Source: CAJQQK01 sp049116495
Lineage (GTDB): Bacteria > Pseudomonadota > Alphaproteobacteria > Rhizobiales > Hyphomicrobiaceae
Assembly (NCBI GenBank): GCA_049116495.1
Contig: JAGDYV010000021.1
Location: 28,119-92,118, forward strand
Length of the DNA: 64,000 nucleotides
Direction of reading: 5' to 3'
Below, piece by piece: positions 19,663 through 27,275 of this stretch. Below the pieces are notes generated by a model. It had not been told where the DNA came from. It ran no database searches and was given only the letters and a program-made list of their open reading frames with translations. The translations under genes were made by a program, and so were the position numbers. Position 1 is the first letter of the stretch. Each line of letters opens with the position of its first letter.

Positions 19663-20366
19663 TGAACGGCACCATTCTCAAACTCGGCGATATCTCGGTT
19701 GCCGTAACGCGAAAGAACATCAAGAACGTGCACCTGAGCGTGCATCCGCCAATGGGCGAAGTTCGCGTGTCGGCACCGTCCCGGATGAAGCTGGACACGA
19801 TCCGCGTCTACACGATCTCTAAGCTTGACTGGATCAAAGGCGAGCAACGAAAGCTGCGCGCGCAGAAACGTGAGACGCCGCGCGAATACCTCGATCGCGA
19901 AAGCCACTATTTGTGGGGACGGCGCTATTTGCTGGAGGTGGTGAAGAAAGAAGCGAGGCCGAAGGTTACGCTAAAGCACAGTGCGATTTGCCTTCATGTG
20001 CGTCCTCGTGCTGATGCCGAGAAACGACGCGAGGTGCTTGACGCGTGGTACCGCCAAAAGCTGAAAGACCGCCTTCCGAAATTGATTGCCAAATGGGAAA
20101 CGGCCTTGGACGTTACGGTAGACGGCGTCTTCGTGCAGAAGATGCGAACGAAATGGGGTAGTTGTAATACAGCCAAGGCGACGATCCGATTGAATACTGA
20201 ACTCGCCAAAAAGCGCCCGGCGTTCCTAGATTATGTGGTGCTGCATGAGATGGCGCACTTGCTTATACGTCCCCACAACGATGACTTCAGAGCGCTGCTG
20301 GATCTGCACATGCCGAACTGGCAGCAGGTTCGCAAGGCATTGAACGACGCGCCGATTTCCGAATGA
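19662..20366 (+). CDS. YgjP-type zinc metallopeptidase associated with type I R-M
   Basis: A 234-aa protein of the YgjP/DUF45 metallopeptidase family. The zinc motif HEMAH is in VVLHEMAHLLIRPHND (about residues 192-200), with the third ligand expected in the following loop, and the family block KMRTKWGSCN precedes it. The N-terminal beta-rich part (VTRKNIKNVHLSVHPP) is also family-typical. The start shares one base with the hsdR stop (TGATG), so it is the fourth coupled gene of the hsd operon. Such genes often accompany type I R-M loci; whether it processes HsdR or another target is not known. Confidence 0.88.
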   Translation: MNGTILKLGDISVAVTRKNIKNVHLSVHPPMGEVRVSAPSRMKLDTIRVYTISKLDWIKGEQRKLRAQKRETPREYLDRESHYLWGRRYLLEVVKKEARPKVTLKHSAICLHVRPRADAEKRREVLDAWYRQKLKDRLPKLIAKWETALDVTVDGVFVQKMRTKWGSCNTAKATIRLNTELAKKRPAFLDYVVLHEMAHLLIRPHNDDFRALLDLHMPNWQQVRKALNDAPISE

Positions 20367-20596
20367 TGAATTAAGCCGCGCCGCTGGCTTGTTAGAACAC
20401 CAACCTTGAGGTGCAGGACTTTCTAGGGAAACTTTCGACTGTCCCATTTCAAACCGATACCTGGGCCGCGGGCGAGGGTAGGGGATGTCGGGGAACGACG
20501 CAACGCGCGGGGATGGGGGCGGTGCACAATACGTGCGGAAAGCTATCGTAGTATAGGCGTCGCCAATACGGCCCCGCGCTTAAGAGATTGAGGAAG

Positions 20597-21382
20597 ATGG
20601 TTCATTTATTGCGGTTGGGTATTGCGATTTCGTACTTGATCTTGATTTTCGCCTTCGCTTGGTACTATGCGGGTGAGAGCATGCACGGCCAGTTCTATCA
20701 TGCCAACTCCCACCAGGAGTGGAATGTAGCGAATGACTATCGCAAGCTGCAGAAGAAACTTGACCGGGAAGTGAAAGCTTATGTTCGGCGCCTCAACAAG
20801 GTTAAAGGGGTGCACCCGGACTTCAAGCTGACTCCGTATGTAGTTAATGGGAATCTTCGCGCGAAGCTCACCGCTACTTCAACCGGGCCATTTCGAAAAA
20901 GTGAGTGCGACGGACCTATTAGCAGAGGGTTCCTTTTTGGAAACCACGGTGGGCACGTCCTTGGCCTTGATTGTAGCTCTGGAGATCTCGAGGATATTCA
21001 ACGGTTCTTTCGAAAAGGCGGCAAGAAGGGGGAGAGAATATACATCGTCTTAGGCGATGCTTTGCTCCTTGAGTTCGTTGCGTGGTTCGACGCGATGCGA
21101 GGCCGTCCTGACAAGTCCAGCGGTTCATTTCAGCGCATGCTTTATTTCTCAGTCGTGACAACAACCACACTCGGTTACGGTGATATCGTTCCTCTGACGG
21201 ATAAAGCGCGCGTCTTGGTCGCGATTCAATCAATCGCCGGTCTCTTTTTGATGGGAGCCTTCCTGGCGACTTTAAGCTTCAATACGTCGAGCTCAAGGCA
21301 GTCGCGTGCCTACAAGCGGCAGAAGGGGCTGAGGCGCATACGAAAACTCAAGAGACAAGATCCGATGGTAGACGAGGCTTAA
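20597..21382 (+). CDS. Two-helix ion channel protein with large extracytoplasmic insert
   Basis: A K+-channel-like protein of about 261 aa. TM1 is at residues 8-25 (ISYLILIFAFAWYY), the pore loop has selectivity filter TTTLGYGDIVP (about 189-199) and TM2 is about 204-227, followed by a basic cytoplasmic tail. Ordinary 2TM channels have about 30 residues between TM1 and the pore helix; here about 150 residues intervene, with two cysteines (about 104 and 126) that could form a disulfide. The positive N-terminus suggests this insert is periplasmic. A TTG at 20588 is an alternative start. It follows the hsd operon by about 220 bp on the same strand. Transport of K+ is inferred from the filter; the insert has no family I recognise. 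Confidence 0.8.
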   Translation: MVHLLRLGIAISYLILIFAFAWYYAGESMHGQFYHANSHQEWNVANDYRKLQKKLDREVKAYVRRLNKVKGVHPDFKLTPYVVNGNLRAKLTATSTGPFRKSECDGPISRGFLFGNHGGHVLGLDCSSGDLEDIQRFFRKGGKKGERIYIVLGDALLLEFVAWFDAMRGRPDKSSGSFQRMLYFSVVTTTTLGYGDIVPLTDKARVLVAIQSIAGLFLMGAFLATLSFNTSSSRQSRAYKRQKGLRRIRKLKRQDPMVDEA

Positions 21383-21778
21383 TTGTAGTGGTTCTGACCT
21401 GATCTGACAGTTGCCTATTCTTCCGGCGGCATGTGCCCGCAGAGCATTTGTCAGTTGCGTGCGTTGGCAGATTAGCAGGCCACGTCTGGCGAGCTTATGA
21501 CCTGCGCCTCGTTCAAGACTACTCCGGTGACACACCACACCACGGCAGTAGGGCGCTCGACTACCAAAAAAAAATTAGTTTATCAAGCTGAGACAATCAC
21601 TCGACCGATACGGCCTTGACCCCGATCGCAAGCGCCTCACGGGGCCGCGTACGAATGGCTCAAGCTCTTTGAGCGCGATCGCCATCGACTTAAACCTTTT
21701 GACTGGATGCCTCGTGCGCTGGCTGCACTCGACGTCTGGGGCGACCTCAATTAGCGCCGAGCCCATCACATTGTGCTA
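21383..21778. other. Intergenic stretch, nothing recognised
   Basis: About 400 bp after the channel gene with no convincing gene, RNA or repeat. Short frames here lack start signals and similarity. Confidence 0.5.
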
Positions 21779-21988
21779 ATGTACATTAATAACATTCACA
21801 CGGAATACCAAACCTACAAAGCAAAGATCTATGAGACTTACGATCTTGCTTCTCTCGACACTTTGCTCGAGGTTTTCGTCGGACGCAGTCACGCGGTAGT
21901 AGCGCTTGCGCGCTTGTCAGGTTATGACGAAACATTTTTGAAATTCATACAGAACCGTTTAGCGCACATGGAACGAAGTGAGCTATAG
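21779..21988 (+). CDS. Small hypothetical protein
   Basis: A 69-aa predicted protein (MYINNIHTEYQTYKAK...), helical and soluble, with no motif I recognise. A GTG at 21773 is an alternative start. It converges with the minus-strand small gene ending at 21983, overlapping it by 6 bp. Amino-acid composition is plausible for a real protein but there is no independent support. Confidence 0.4.
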   Translation: MYINNIHTEYQTYKAKIYETYDLASLDTLLEVFVGRSHAVVALARLSGYDETFLKFIQNRLAHMERSEL

Positions 21989-22183
21989 CCAGCCTAAATT
22001 GAACGGGTCGCGATCTGATCGCGTTTCCTCCCGCGCCAGCTTTATGACCGCCTCGGCAGCTTTCACGGAGACATGGCTCGCCGGTTCATTGTTCGCGATA
22101 TCAACCAACCGTGTAAGCATGTCCTCCACGTGCTCCCTGGCTTTCTCAATCACTAGATCTTCTATACAATCTTGTCGTTTCAT
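21983..22183 (-). CDS. Small helical hypothetical protein
   Basis: A 66-aa protein (start MKRQDCIEDL) predicted to be almost wholly helical, with a heptad-like stretch IEKAREHVEDMLTRLVDI and AAEAVIKLAREE. It follows the HGGxSTG gene by 55 bp on the same strand and likely belongs to the same transcript. An upstream in-frame start at 22228 is possible but would read through a GC-only hairpin (22204-22221). Function unknown; the HGGxSTG neighbour suggests a mobile-element accessory role. Confidence 0.5.
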   Translation of the reverse strand: MKRQDCIEDLVIEKAREHVEDMLTRLVDIANNEPASHVSVKAAEAVIKLAREETRSDRDPFNLGWL

Positions 22184-22238
22184 CGTTTCTAGTACCCCAT
22201 GATGCGCGCGCCCACGCGCGCGTTGCAACGCAAAAGAA

Positions 22239-22481
22239 TTAGCTCCGATGTCTCGCTTTTTCCCACCGCTCTATAACCGCTCGCCTTGCCTTCAGCTTGC
22301 CATCAGCCGTCCGGGGCCCCGTCGATGCTCCCCCATGGAGCTTGCATCGACCACCTCGTCCAATACCCGGAGCGCGGCAAGCTGTGCCAGTGCGTGTTCG
22401 GGCGCCGCACTTCGCTTGGCATTCGTACCGACGAATGATGTCATCGATGGTATCGAACATCTCACTCAGTTTTTCGTTCAT
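22239..22481 (-). CDS. HGGxSTG domain protein
   Basis: An 80-aa protein whose core CGARTRTGTACRAP...GRCKLHGGASTGPRT is the signature of the HGGxSTG family, small proteins common in phages and integrated elements. Cys25, Cys35, Cys46 and His49 are spaced as a zinc-binding site would be. An N-terminal acidic helix precedes it. Its start lies inside the 3' end of the upstream gene, so the two are translationally coupled. The biochemical role of the family is not established; nucleic-acid binding is an inference. Confidence 0.75.
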   Translation of the reverse strand: MNEKLSEMFDTIDDIIRRYECQAKCGARTRTGTACRAPGIGRGGRCKLHGGASTGPRTADGKLKARRAVIERWEKARHRS

Positions 22482-22966
22482 GCCGCACATGCCGCTCTTT
22501 GCTGACGCGGCAGCAACCCTGACGCCGTGCTTTGATAGGAGGGTAAAGAGTAAATTGTTGTCTTGCGGACGGCGCGACCTTGTCTGTCATAAACGCGCTT
22601 GTCCTTTGCAACCACGACGCCCGCCTGCCGTTTCAGTTGACCAAGGAACACTCGACGCGGTGGTGGACGTAAGTCTTGAGCCGGTGCGAAGTCTTCGCAA
22701 ACCAAGAACCAGATGTCATCGACCATCCAGTCACAAGCTAGACTATGTGACTGCGCCCAGCGCAAGAACCAAGTTACGAACTCCTCTGTCGCCACTTGAT
22801 TCCGTTCACCCAAGGGTAGAATCGACTGGTGCTCGTGAGGCAGCGAGCAAGCAAGATCGTGAGTCGCCCTTTGGGGAAACGGCAGGACATCTTGCAACTC
22901 GTAATCGGTTACCGCCTCCGGATCCAGGCAGCGGCATTTTCTGCAATTAGCTTTTTGATGGGTCAT
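22478..22966 (-). CDS. Hypothetical island protein, possible winged-helix C-terminus
   Basis: A 162-aa protein of unknown function. The N-terminus has a Cys cluster (CRKCRC), the middle is FVTWFLRWAQSHS-DWMVDDIWFLVCEDF, and the C-terminal PPRRVFLGQLKRQAG-RVYDRQGRAVRKTTIYSLP looks like the wing region of a replication- or primase-associated winged helix, where a hydrophobic helix is followed by a short basic wing. It precedes the HGGxSTG gene and overlaps it, and follows the polymerase-like gene by about 105 bp, so a replication role is plausible but not shown. Confidence 0.6.
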   Translation of the reverse strand: MTHQKANCRKCRCLDPEAVTDYELQDVLPFPQRATHDLACSLPHEHQSILPLGERNQVATEEFVTWFLRWAQSHSLACDWMVDDIWFLVCEDFAPAQDLRPPPRRVFLGQLKRQAGVVVAKDKRVYDRQGRAVRKTTIYSLPSYQSTASGLLPRQQRAACAA

Positions 22967-23071
22967 GACACCTCCGACAGATCAAAAAAAGTTCGATTAG
23001 GACGGAGCGGCTCCATCAGTTTAACAGACCAGTTGGCTCGCCCCATTAGTAAGACGTTTTTTGAAAAAACA

Positions 23072-24320
23072 TCATATTTTCATGGTGTTACATCGAATTT
23101 CACGCACGATTATCGTCAGTTCGGTTTCCATTGCCTGCAAAAGAAAGCTGGCCGCTCGATCTGGAACAATAAAACTGTCATGAACAGGTAAGGCCACGAC
23201 ACCGGCAGCCCGCATGCGCGCCAAGACTCGCACACACAAATCGCTATCAATACTTTGGAGGCGCAAGCCAAGGCCGGTTCCCCAAAAATGACTGAACCGG
23301 GGATGATGCCTCTGGATGGCATTGATCAGTTCCTTTGCTTGGCTGCCGGGGGCCTCCGTACCAATCGTTTGCAACTCCTGCGTGATCGCTCTTCGCGCTC
23401 CGAGTAGCGTTGAAGCATTCAACAGGATGTTGAAAGATCGCTTGACCAGCTTTCTCTCAAAGCCATCAATCACGTAAGGGTCTTTGCCATCAAACTTGAC
23501 ATCCGCAATGGCCGACATCAGCGTCGGGTGGATATGACTGAAATCATGCTCGACGACGTCATCTCCATCAATCCGAATATGCGCGCGATCGCTTGATGGC
23601 ATGTTTTGCCACCAGCCGCCGTAGAGTCGCCCGCCGAGATTCCACCCCCCCTTGAAGACTCGGTAAAGCCTCAATTTCTCGGGGTTCAGGACACTCTTCG
23701 TGGATCTAAGCAGCCCCCGATCATCTTGATGCCAGCTGGGGGACACCAGAGCAATTTCTAGAGACATAATCGCCTCGTTTTGCTGAGCAATCTCACGTCG
23801 CATTTTTCGGGATCGTGCCGTATCTTTATAGTCCACTAGTTGACCCTCTCGGTTTTTCAGTTTCACGCCGTCCGCTGGCAAGAACGCAACGTCCTCAACC
23901 GTCTTGATTGCTAGATTGTCCAATAAATTCGGACGCAATCTCATACGTGACTGGTAAGATGACCTTGGACCCGGACGCCCTCGTTGCTCTTCAATCAAGC
24001 CTTGCGATTCCAATGCATCGACTGTCTTTGCTACGCGTACATACGACAGCGCTGGGTGCCGATAACGTCTCGTTTGGCTGTAAAAATTGCGGTTGCGCGA
24101 AAAAAAATATCCAGCGCCTGGGATTGCCCCAGCCGACATAAGCCAAATGAGCGACGATAAGATTGCAAGCTTCGCGCTGAGCGACGGTTGGGGATGAATC
24201 TAGTCCTAGCGATAGCGCCAAGTCGCATTCAACTGCCACGCGAAAATCTAAATCGAGGGCAACGTCCGGCGGATCCGCGCTCCTGGATTCGCCCATTTTT
24301 TCTCGGCTTGATTTACTCAT
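23072..24320 (-). CDS. Family-A-polymerase-like protein, frameshifted in a T8 run
   Basis: Two overlapping frames make one protein of about 415 aa. The upstream frame (24320 to about 24100) opens MSKSSREKMGES and reaches NPRRWIFF; the downstream frame (to 23072) continues SRNRNFYSQTRRYRHPALSY, a winged-helix-like region (VAKTVDALESQGLIEEQRGR). The junction is eight T residues on the minus strand (24100-24107); one fewer would join them. The C-terminal part shows, in family-A order, EHDFSHIHPTLM (motif A, Asp at 23543-23545), KRSFNILLNA (motif B) and LPVHDSF (motif C, Asp at 23177-23179), preceded by GRLYGGWWQNMP. HDSF also occurs in motif C of T7-type RNA polymerase. No exonuclease or thumb domain is seen. 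Polymerase activity is inferred from motif order; homologues I recall are annotated only as hypothetical island or phage proteins. Confidence 0.65.
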
Positions 24321-24507
24321 CGGCCGTCGCCAGCAATGCGCGAAGGCTATCTGCCGGTATGAGCCTTCGGCCTCCTACACGAATTGCCTTCAGTTGCCCA
24401 TTGCCGATGAGTTCATAGATTTTTGTCCGGCCGAGACCACAGACGCGACTTGCGTCTGCAATCCGGTATGCCATCGGGACCGGCGGGCTATGGTTATCTT
24501 GATCCAC
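24313..24507 (-). CDS. AlpA/excisionase-type helix-turn-helix protein
   Basis: A 64-aa DNA-binding protein of the MerR-like excisionase/AlpA group: MAYRIADASRVCGLGRTKIYELIGNGQLKAIRVGGRRLIP contains the helix-turn-helix and the wing. The GTG at 24507 is chosen because AGGAG lies 6 nt upstream; an ATG at 24474 would start exactly at the domain. The 3' end overlaps the start of the polymerase-like gene by 8 bp. In P4-like elements such proteins control int expression or act as directionality factors, which fits its place here. Confidence 0.85.
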   Translation of the reverse strand: MDQDNHSPPVPMAYRIADASRVCGLGRTKIYELIGNGQLKAIRVGGRRLIPADSLRALLATADE

Positions 24508-24919
24508 GCTTTGCTCCTGCGAATGAGTGTCAATACCATTCGCAGTAGGCCGTAAGTCCCCGCGGTTGTCATACCTCGGCTGCCAACAGAAAATTATAGC
24601 AAGAAGTCCGCTGAACATTATTTGGAGAGAGACCGCCTGCGTAGGAACGAGTTGATGCCGAGCAGATGTGTCAGGTCGTTACCGCATGTCCGGCTAGACC
24701 AGCCTGTTCCCACCTCCGTTGCGCAGCCCGTAAAAAATTTCGCAACGAAGACCGTCAAGAAACATCAGAGGGTCTTTGTGATCGGGTATCCCAGTGGCCT
24801 GCCGCTCAAATAAACGACTTGGTTACGTAGATTCAGACGTACTTGAGAAAGCAAGGTGAAGCGAGAGTAAAGTCTGATGCCTTAGTTCGGAGTGTTCACG
24901 GCGAACATCTATGCGACCG
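24508..24919. other. Island intergenic region between AlpA-type gene and the next gene
   Basis: About 410 bp without a convincing gene. It must hold the promoter of the minus-strand HTH/polymerase operon. I could not pick out a confident -35/-10 pair, an origin-like AT-rich repeat array, or a terminator. Confidence 0.4.
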
Positions 24920-25900
24920 CTAGCGATCTTTGATCAATTTCCAGGTTGCATCGGCGATAGATTTATCGCTCGGCCCCAGGGGATGGCCCACATCAGTGGC
25001 AATGCCATTGAGCTCGCACATAAACAAGATGAACTTCGAACTGTTGAGTTTGTCATCATTTTGGAAGAACAGTCTTATATCCCCACCCGCCTGCGAATAG
25101 GCCAGAACGCACTGAGCAATGAACCCTTCTCGGTTAAAATCTCGTTGACAGGAGCGTTTGCCATCAACAGTCTCGCCAAGCGCTGTGTGAACGGCATCGT
25201 GAAGATGACTCAATACCGTCACAACATCACTCTGACTACAATGTTTCCACTGGATCAGGCCTCGCAAATGATACCAGACCGAGTGTATGGCCGCGTCACG
25301 TGCCAAGTCTTTACCGCCACCTCCCACCATAAATGCCGAGCCGATCGGTGCAGCGACCAGACCTCCAGTGCCGCTGGAAGGTGTAAACATTTCGAACAAT
25401 AATCTGGAGTCTTTGGCTGCCTGCAAAGCCGAACGTCGAGAAGTCTCGCGAATGAGATCACATAAGGAAACCCTACTTAGAACGTCGGTAAGATCCGACA
25501 AGTAGTACTGCAACTCATTGTAATAGGCGTTGCGGGGCAACACGAAACAAAAGGCTTCTTTGGGACAAGTAGTACAACGTTCACCCCAAGCAGCACCTTG
25601 GGCAACCACCTTGCAATGAAATATTTTCCGGCACCGAAGATCTAGTTCTTGCGAACCGGCCAACGCGCGAACAAGTCGGCCGATACGCGTCGACATCGGC
25701 GTTAGTGCGCGTCGTACAAGTCCGCTTGGAACACGCTCCAGATTGGGCTGAACCTCGGACTTGCAGCGAATCCATCTTGCAAGTGCGTCCTCAACAAGTT
25801 GACGCAATCTGGTAGGAAGCACAACACCTCCGGCCTCTTCAATAGCCTTCCAGTCCTGGTTGTCGAGAACAATCTCGTCGTTTTCGCCTAGGGATTTCAT
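24920..25900 (-). CDS. Unknown protein downstream of the integrase, with a Cys cluster
   Basis: A 326-aa protein I do not recognise. Five cysteines fall within residues 90-118 (LRCRKIFHC ... RCTTCPKEAFCF), a spacing that could bind zinc or an Fe-S cluster. The remainder is mostly helical, with the long stretch LQYYLSDLTDVLSRVSLCDLIRETSRRSALQAA and a C-terminal FILFMCELNGIATDVGHPLGPSD-WKLIKDR. It starts 27 bp after the integrase stop on the same strand, so the two are almost certainly one transcript. ATG at 25900 is used (a TTG lies just before it). A role in recombination or in host interaction is possible; nothing in the sequence decides. Confidence 0.65.
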   Translation of the reverse strand: MKSLGENDEIVLDNQDWKAIEEAGGVVLPTRLRQLVEDALARWIRCKSEVQPNLERVPSGLVRRALTPMSTRIGRLVRALAGSQELDLRCRKIFHCKVVAQGAAWGERCTTCPKEAFCFVLPRNAYYNELQYYLSDLTDVLSRVSLCDLIRETSRRSALQAAKDSRLLFEMFTPSSGTGGLVAAPIGSAFMVGGGGKDLARDAAIHSVWYHLRGLIQWKHCSQSDVVTVLSHLHDAVHTALGETVDGKRSCQRDFNREGFIAQCVLAYSQAGGDIRLFFQNDDKLNSSKFILFMCELNGIATDVGHPLGPSDKSIADATWKLIKDR

Positions 25901-25927
25901 CAATCTTGGCCCTCGAGTCCAAGGGGT

Positions 25928-27100
25928 TCAGGAACCGTCGCAGAATTTTTCCCAGGACATCATCAGCGACCGCCTACGCTCAAGAGCGTCGCCCCGACGA
26001 TATGCTCTTTCAACGGCGTTTCCTTGTATGTGCGAAATAGCTTGCTCTGCGAGTTCGCTTGGAAAGCCGCCGATATCTTCTGCCCAATCTCGAAAACTCG
26101 AGCGAAATCCATGCATAGTATATTCTTTAATCCCCATGCGGCGAAGAACAGCCGTCAAGGTCATGTCAGAAAGCGGACTTTCTGCCTTCTGGCCTGGAAA
26201 GATAAACTTATTGCTTCTGACCTTCGTCATCTCTTCAAGAATTTCCATGCAACGGTCGGTCAAAGGTACGCGGTGCGCTTTACGTGTCTTCAACATGCGC
26301 TCTGGCGGAATAGTCCAAAGCTGATTTTCGACATCCATCTCTTTCCACACTGCACCCCGTGTTTCGCCAGAGCGAGCTGCAGTAAGAATCGTGAACTCGA
26401 CGGCCAAAGCGGATATAGATGGGCGCCCACGAAGGCACGCAATGAACGCTGGAATGTCGGAAGCAGGCATAGCCGGAAAATGCCCTCGAATGAGCCGAGC
26501 GTGCGAACCAAGAAGATGATCCAAATTGCCTTTCCAACGAGCAGGATTGGCCTTATCGCAGTATCCACGAGCGATTGCTGCATCAAGGATCTTTTCAATC
26601 CGTCCTCTAAGCCTCTGGGCAGTTTCCGGAAGCTTGTTCCATATTGGCTTAAGTACGCCTTGGACGTCGGCAGTAGTGATCGTATCAACCCGTTTATGCG
26701 AAATCGTTTTAGCGTACGTCGCCAACGTCGATCGCCACTGCGCTCGGTGTTTCGGGTTGCGCCATGATTTCTCCAACTCCGTGATTACTTCATCTGCCAA
26801 TTCGGCGAACGATGGTACAGTCGAAGCGACGACCTTTACATCGTCGATCGGGTCCTCACCGTTCGTCAGCATGAGCCTCGCCTCCGCGCAGCGCATACGA
26901 GCTTGCGCAAGGCTCACCGTGCTTGCCGAACCAAGTCCTTTGTCGCGTAGTTTGCCCGTCTGACGATCACGATATCTAAAAATCCAGCGACGTCGTCCAC
27001 CATTTCGGACATCAAGATACAACCCGCCACCGTCTCCATACCGCCCGGTATTCGTAAGGCTCTGAACCTTACGCGCATTGAGTTTGTGAAGTTGAGCCAT
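25928..27100 (-). CDS. int: Tyrosine-type site-specific integrase (P4-like)
   Basis: A 390-aa recombinase that would integrate and excise the island at the tRNA-Ser core. The N-terminal arm-binding domain opens MAQLHKLNARKVQSLTNTGRYGDGGGLYLDV, typical of P4-like integrases. The core-binding domain follows and the catalytic domain has Arg in AARSGETRG (near 246), HGFRSSFRDWAE for His-x-x-Arg (near 329) and the nucleophilic Tyr in ERAYRRGDALERR (near 363). The start at 27100 is chosen because the upstream extension to 27409 crosses the att core and arm repeats. It lies at the attR end and reads away from it, 160 bp inside the core. Confidence 0.93.
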   Translation of the reverse strand: MAQLHKLNARKVQSLTNTGRYGDGGGLYLDVRNGGRRRWIFRYRDRQTGKLRDKGLGSASTVSLAQARMRCAEARLMLTNGEDPIDDVKVVASTVPSFAELADEVITELEKSWRNPKHRAQWRSTLATYAKTISHKRVDTITTADVQGVLKPIWNKLPETAQRLRGRIEKILDAAIARGYCDKANPARWKGNLDHLLGSHARLIRGHFPAMPASDIPAFIACLRGRPSISALAVEFTILTAARSGETRGAVWKEMDVENQLWTIPPERMLKTRKAHRVPLTDRCMEILEEMTKVRSNKFIFPGQKAESPLSDMTLTAVLRRMGIKEYTMHGFRSSFRDWAEDIGGFPSELAEQAISHIQGNAVERAYRRGDALERRRSLMMSWEKFCDGS

Positions 27101-27120
27101 TCGTTCATCCTTGCAACTCA

Positions 27121-27141
27121 GGCCCCAACATGGGCCCCAAC
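27121..27141 (+). repeat. Right-end paired 9-bp repeats (putative integrase arm sites)
   Basis: GGCCCCAAC at 27121-27129 and 27133-27141, 12-bp period, just upstream of the integrase start and 121 bp inside the right core. It mirrors the pair at 12598-12618 in sequence, orientation and period. It also overlaps the int 5' leader, so integrase binding here could autoregulate int. Confidence 0.6.
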
Positions 27142-27261
27142 TTTGTCTACGGTTTGATGTGAACAAGGAGGCATCATGGCGAATGTAAATTCGCCTGTTT
27201 ATACGGCAGTTGTTCGATGCCATGGACAAATACGAAAGCTTAAGAACAATATTATGGCGGA

Positions 27262-27275
27262 CCCTCTCTCCGCCA
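27262..27275 (+). repeat. Right attachment-site core (attR)
   Basis: CCCTCTCTCCGCCA, identical to the last 14 bases of tRNA-Ser at 12529-12542. Sequence on either side does not match the tRNA, so this is the displaced 3' end left by integration. Confidence 0.88.

Larger units (their letters stand above)
12543..27275. mobile_element. tRNA-Ser integrated genomic island with type I R-M cargo
   Basis: A 14.7 kb element bounded by 14-bp direct repeats, one being the 3' end of tRNA-Ser(CGA), with a tyrosine integrase gene at the end far from the tRNA. Plus-strand cargo is hsdM, hsdS, hsdR, a metallopeptidase and a K+-channel-like gene; the minus strand carries int, an unknown gene, an AlpA-type HTH, a polymerase-like gene and three small genes. 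There are no conjugation, capsid or terminase genes that I recognise, so it is either a non-self-mobile island or a satellite that relies on a helper. Whether it can still excise is unknown. Confidence 0.88.

Noticed and set aside
22204..22221. GC-only hairpin (7-bp stem, CCCA loop) between island small genes as a terminator
   Set aside because: No T-run follows on either strand; kept only as a remark.
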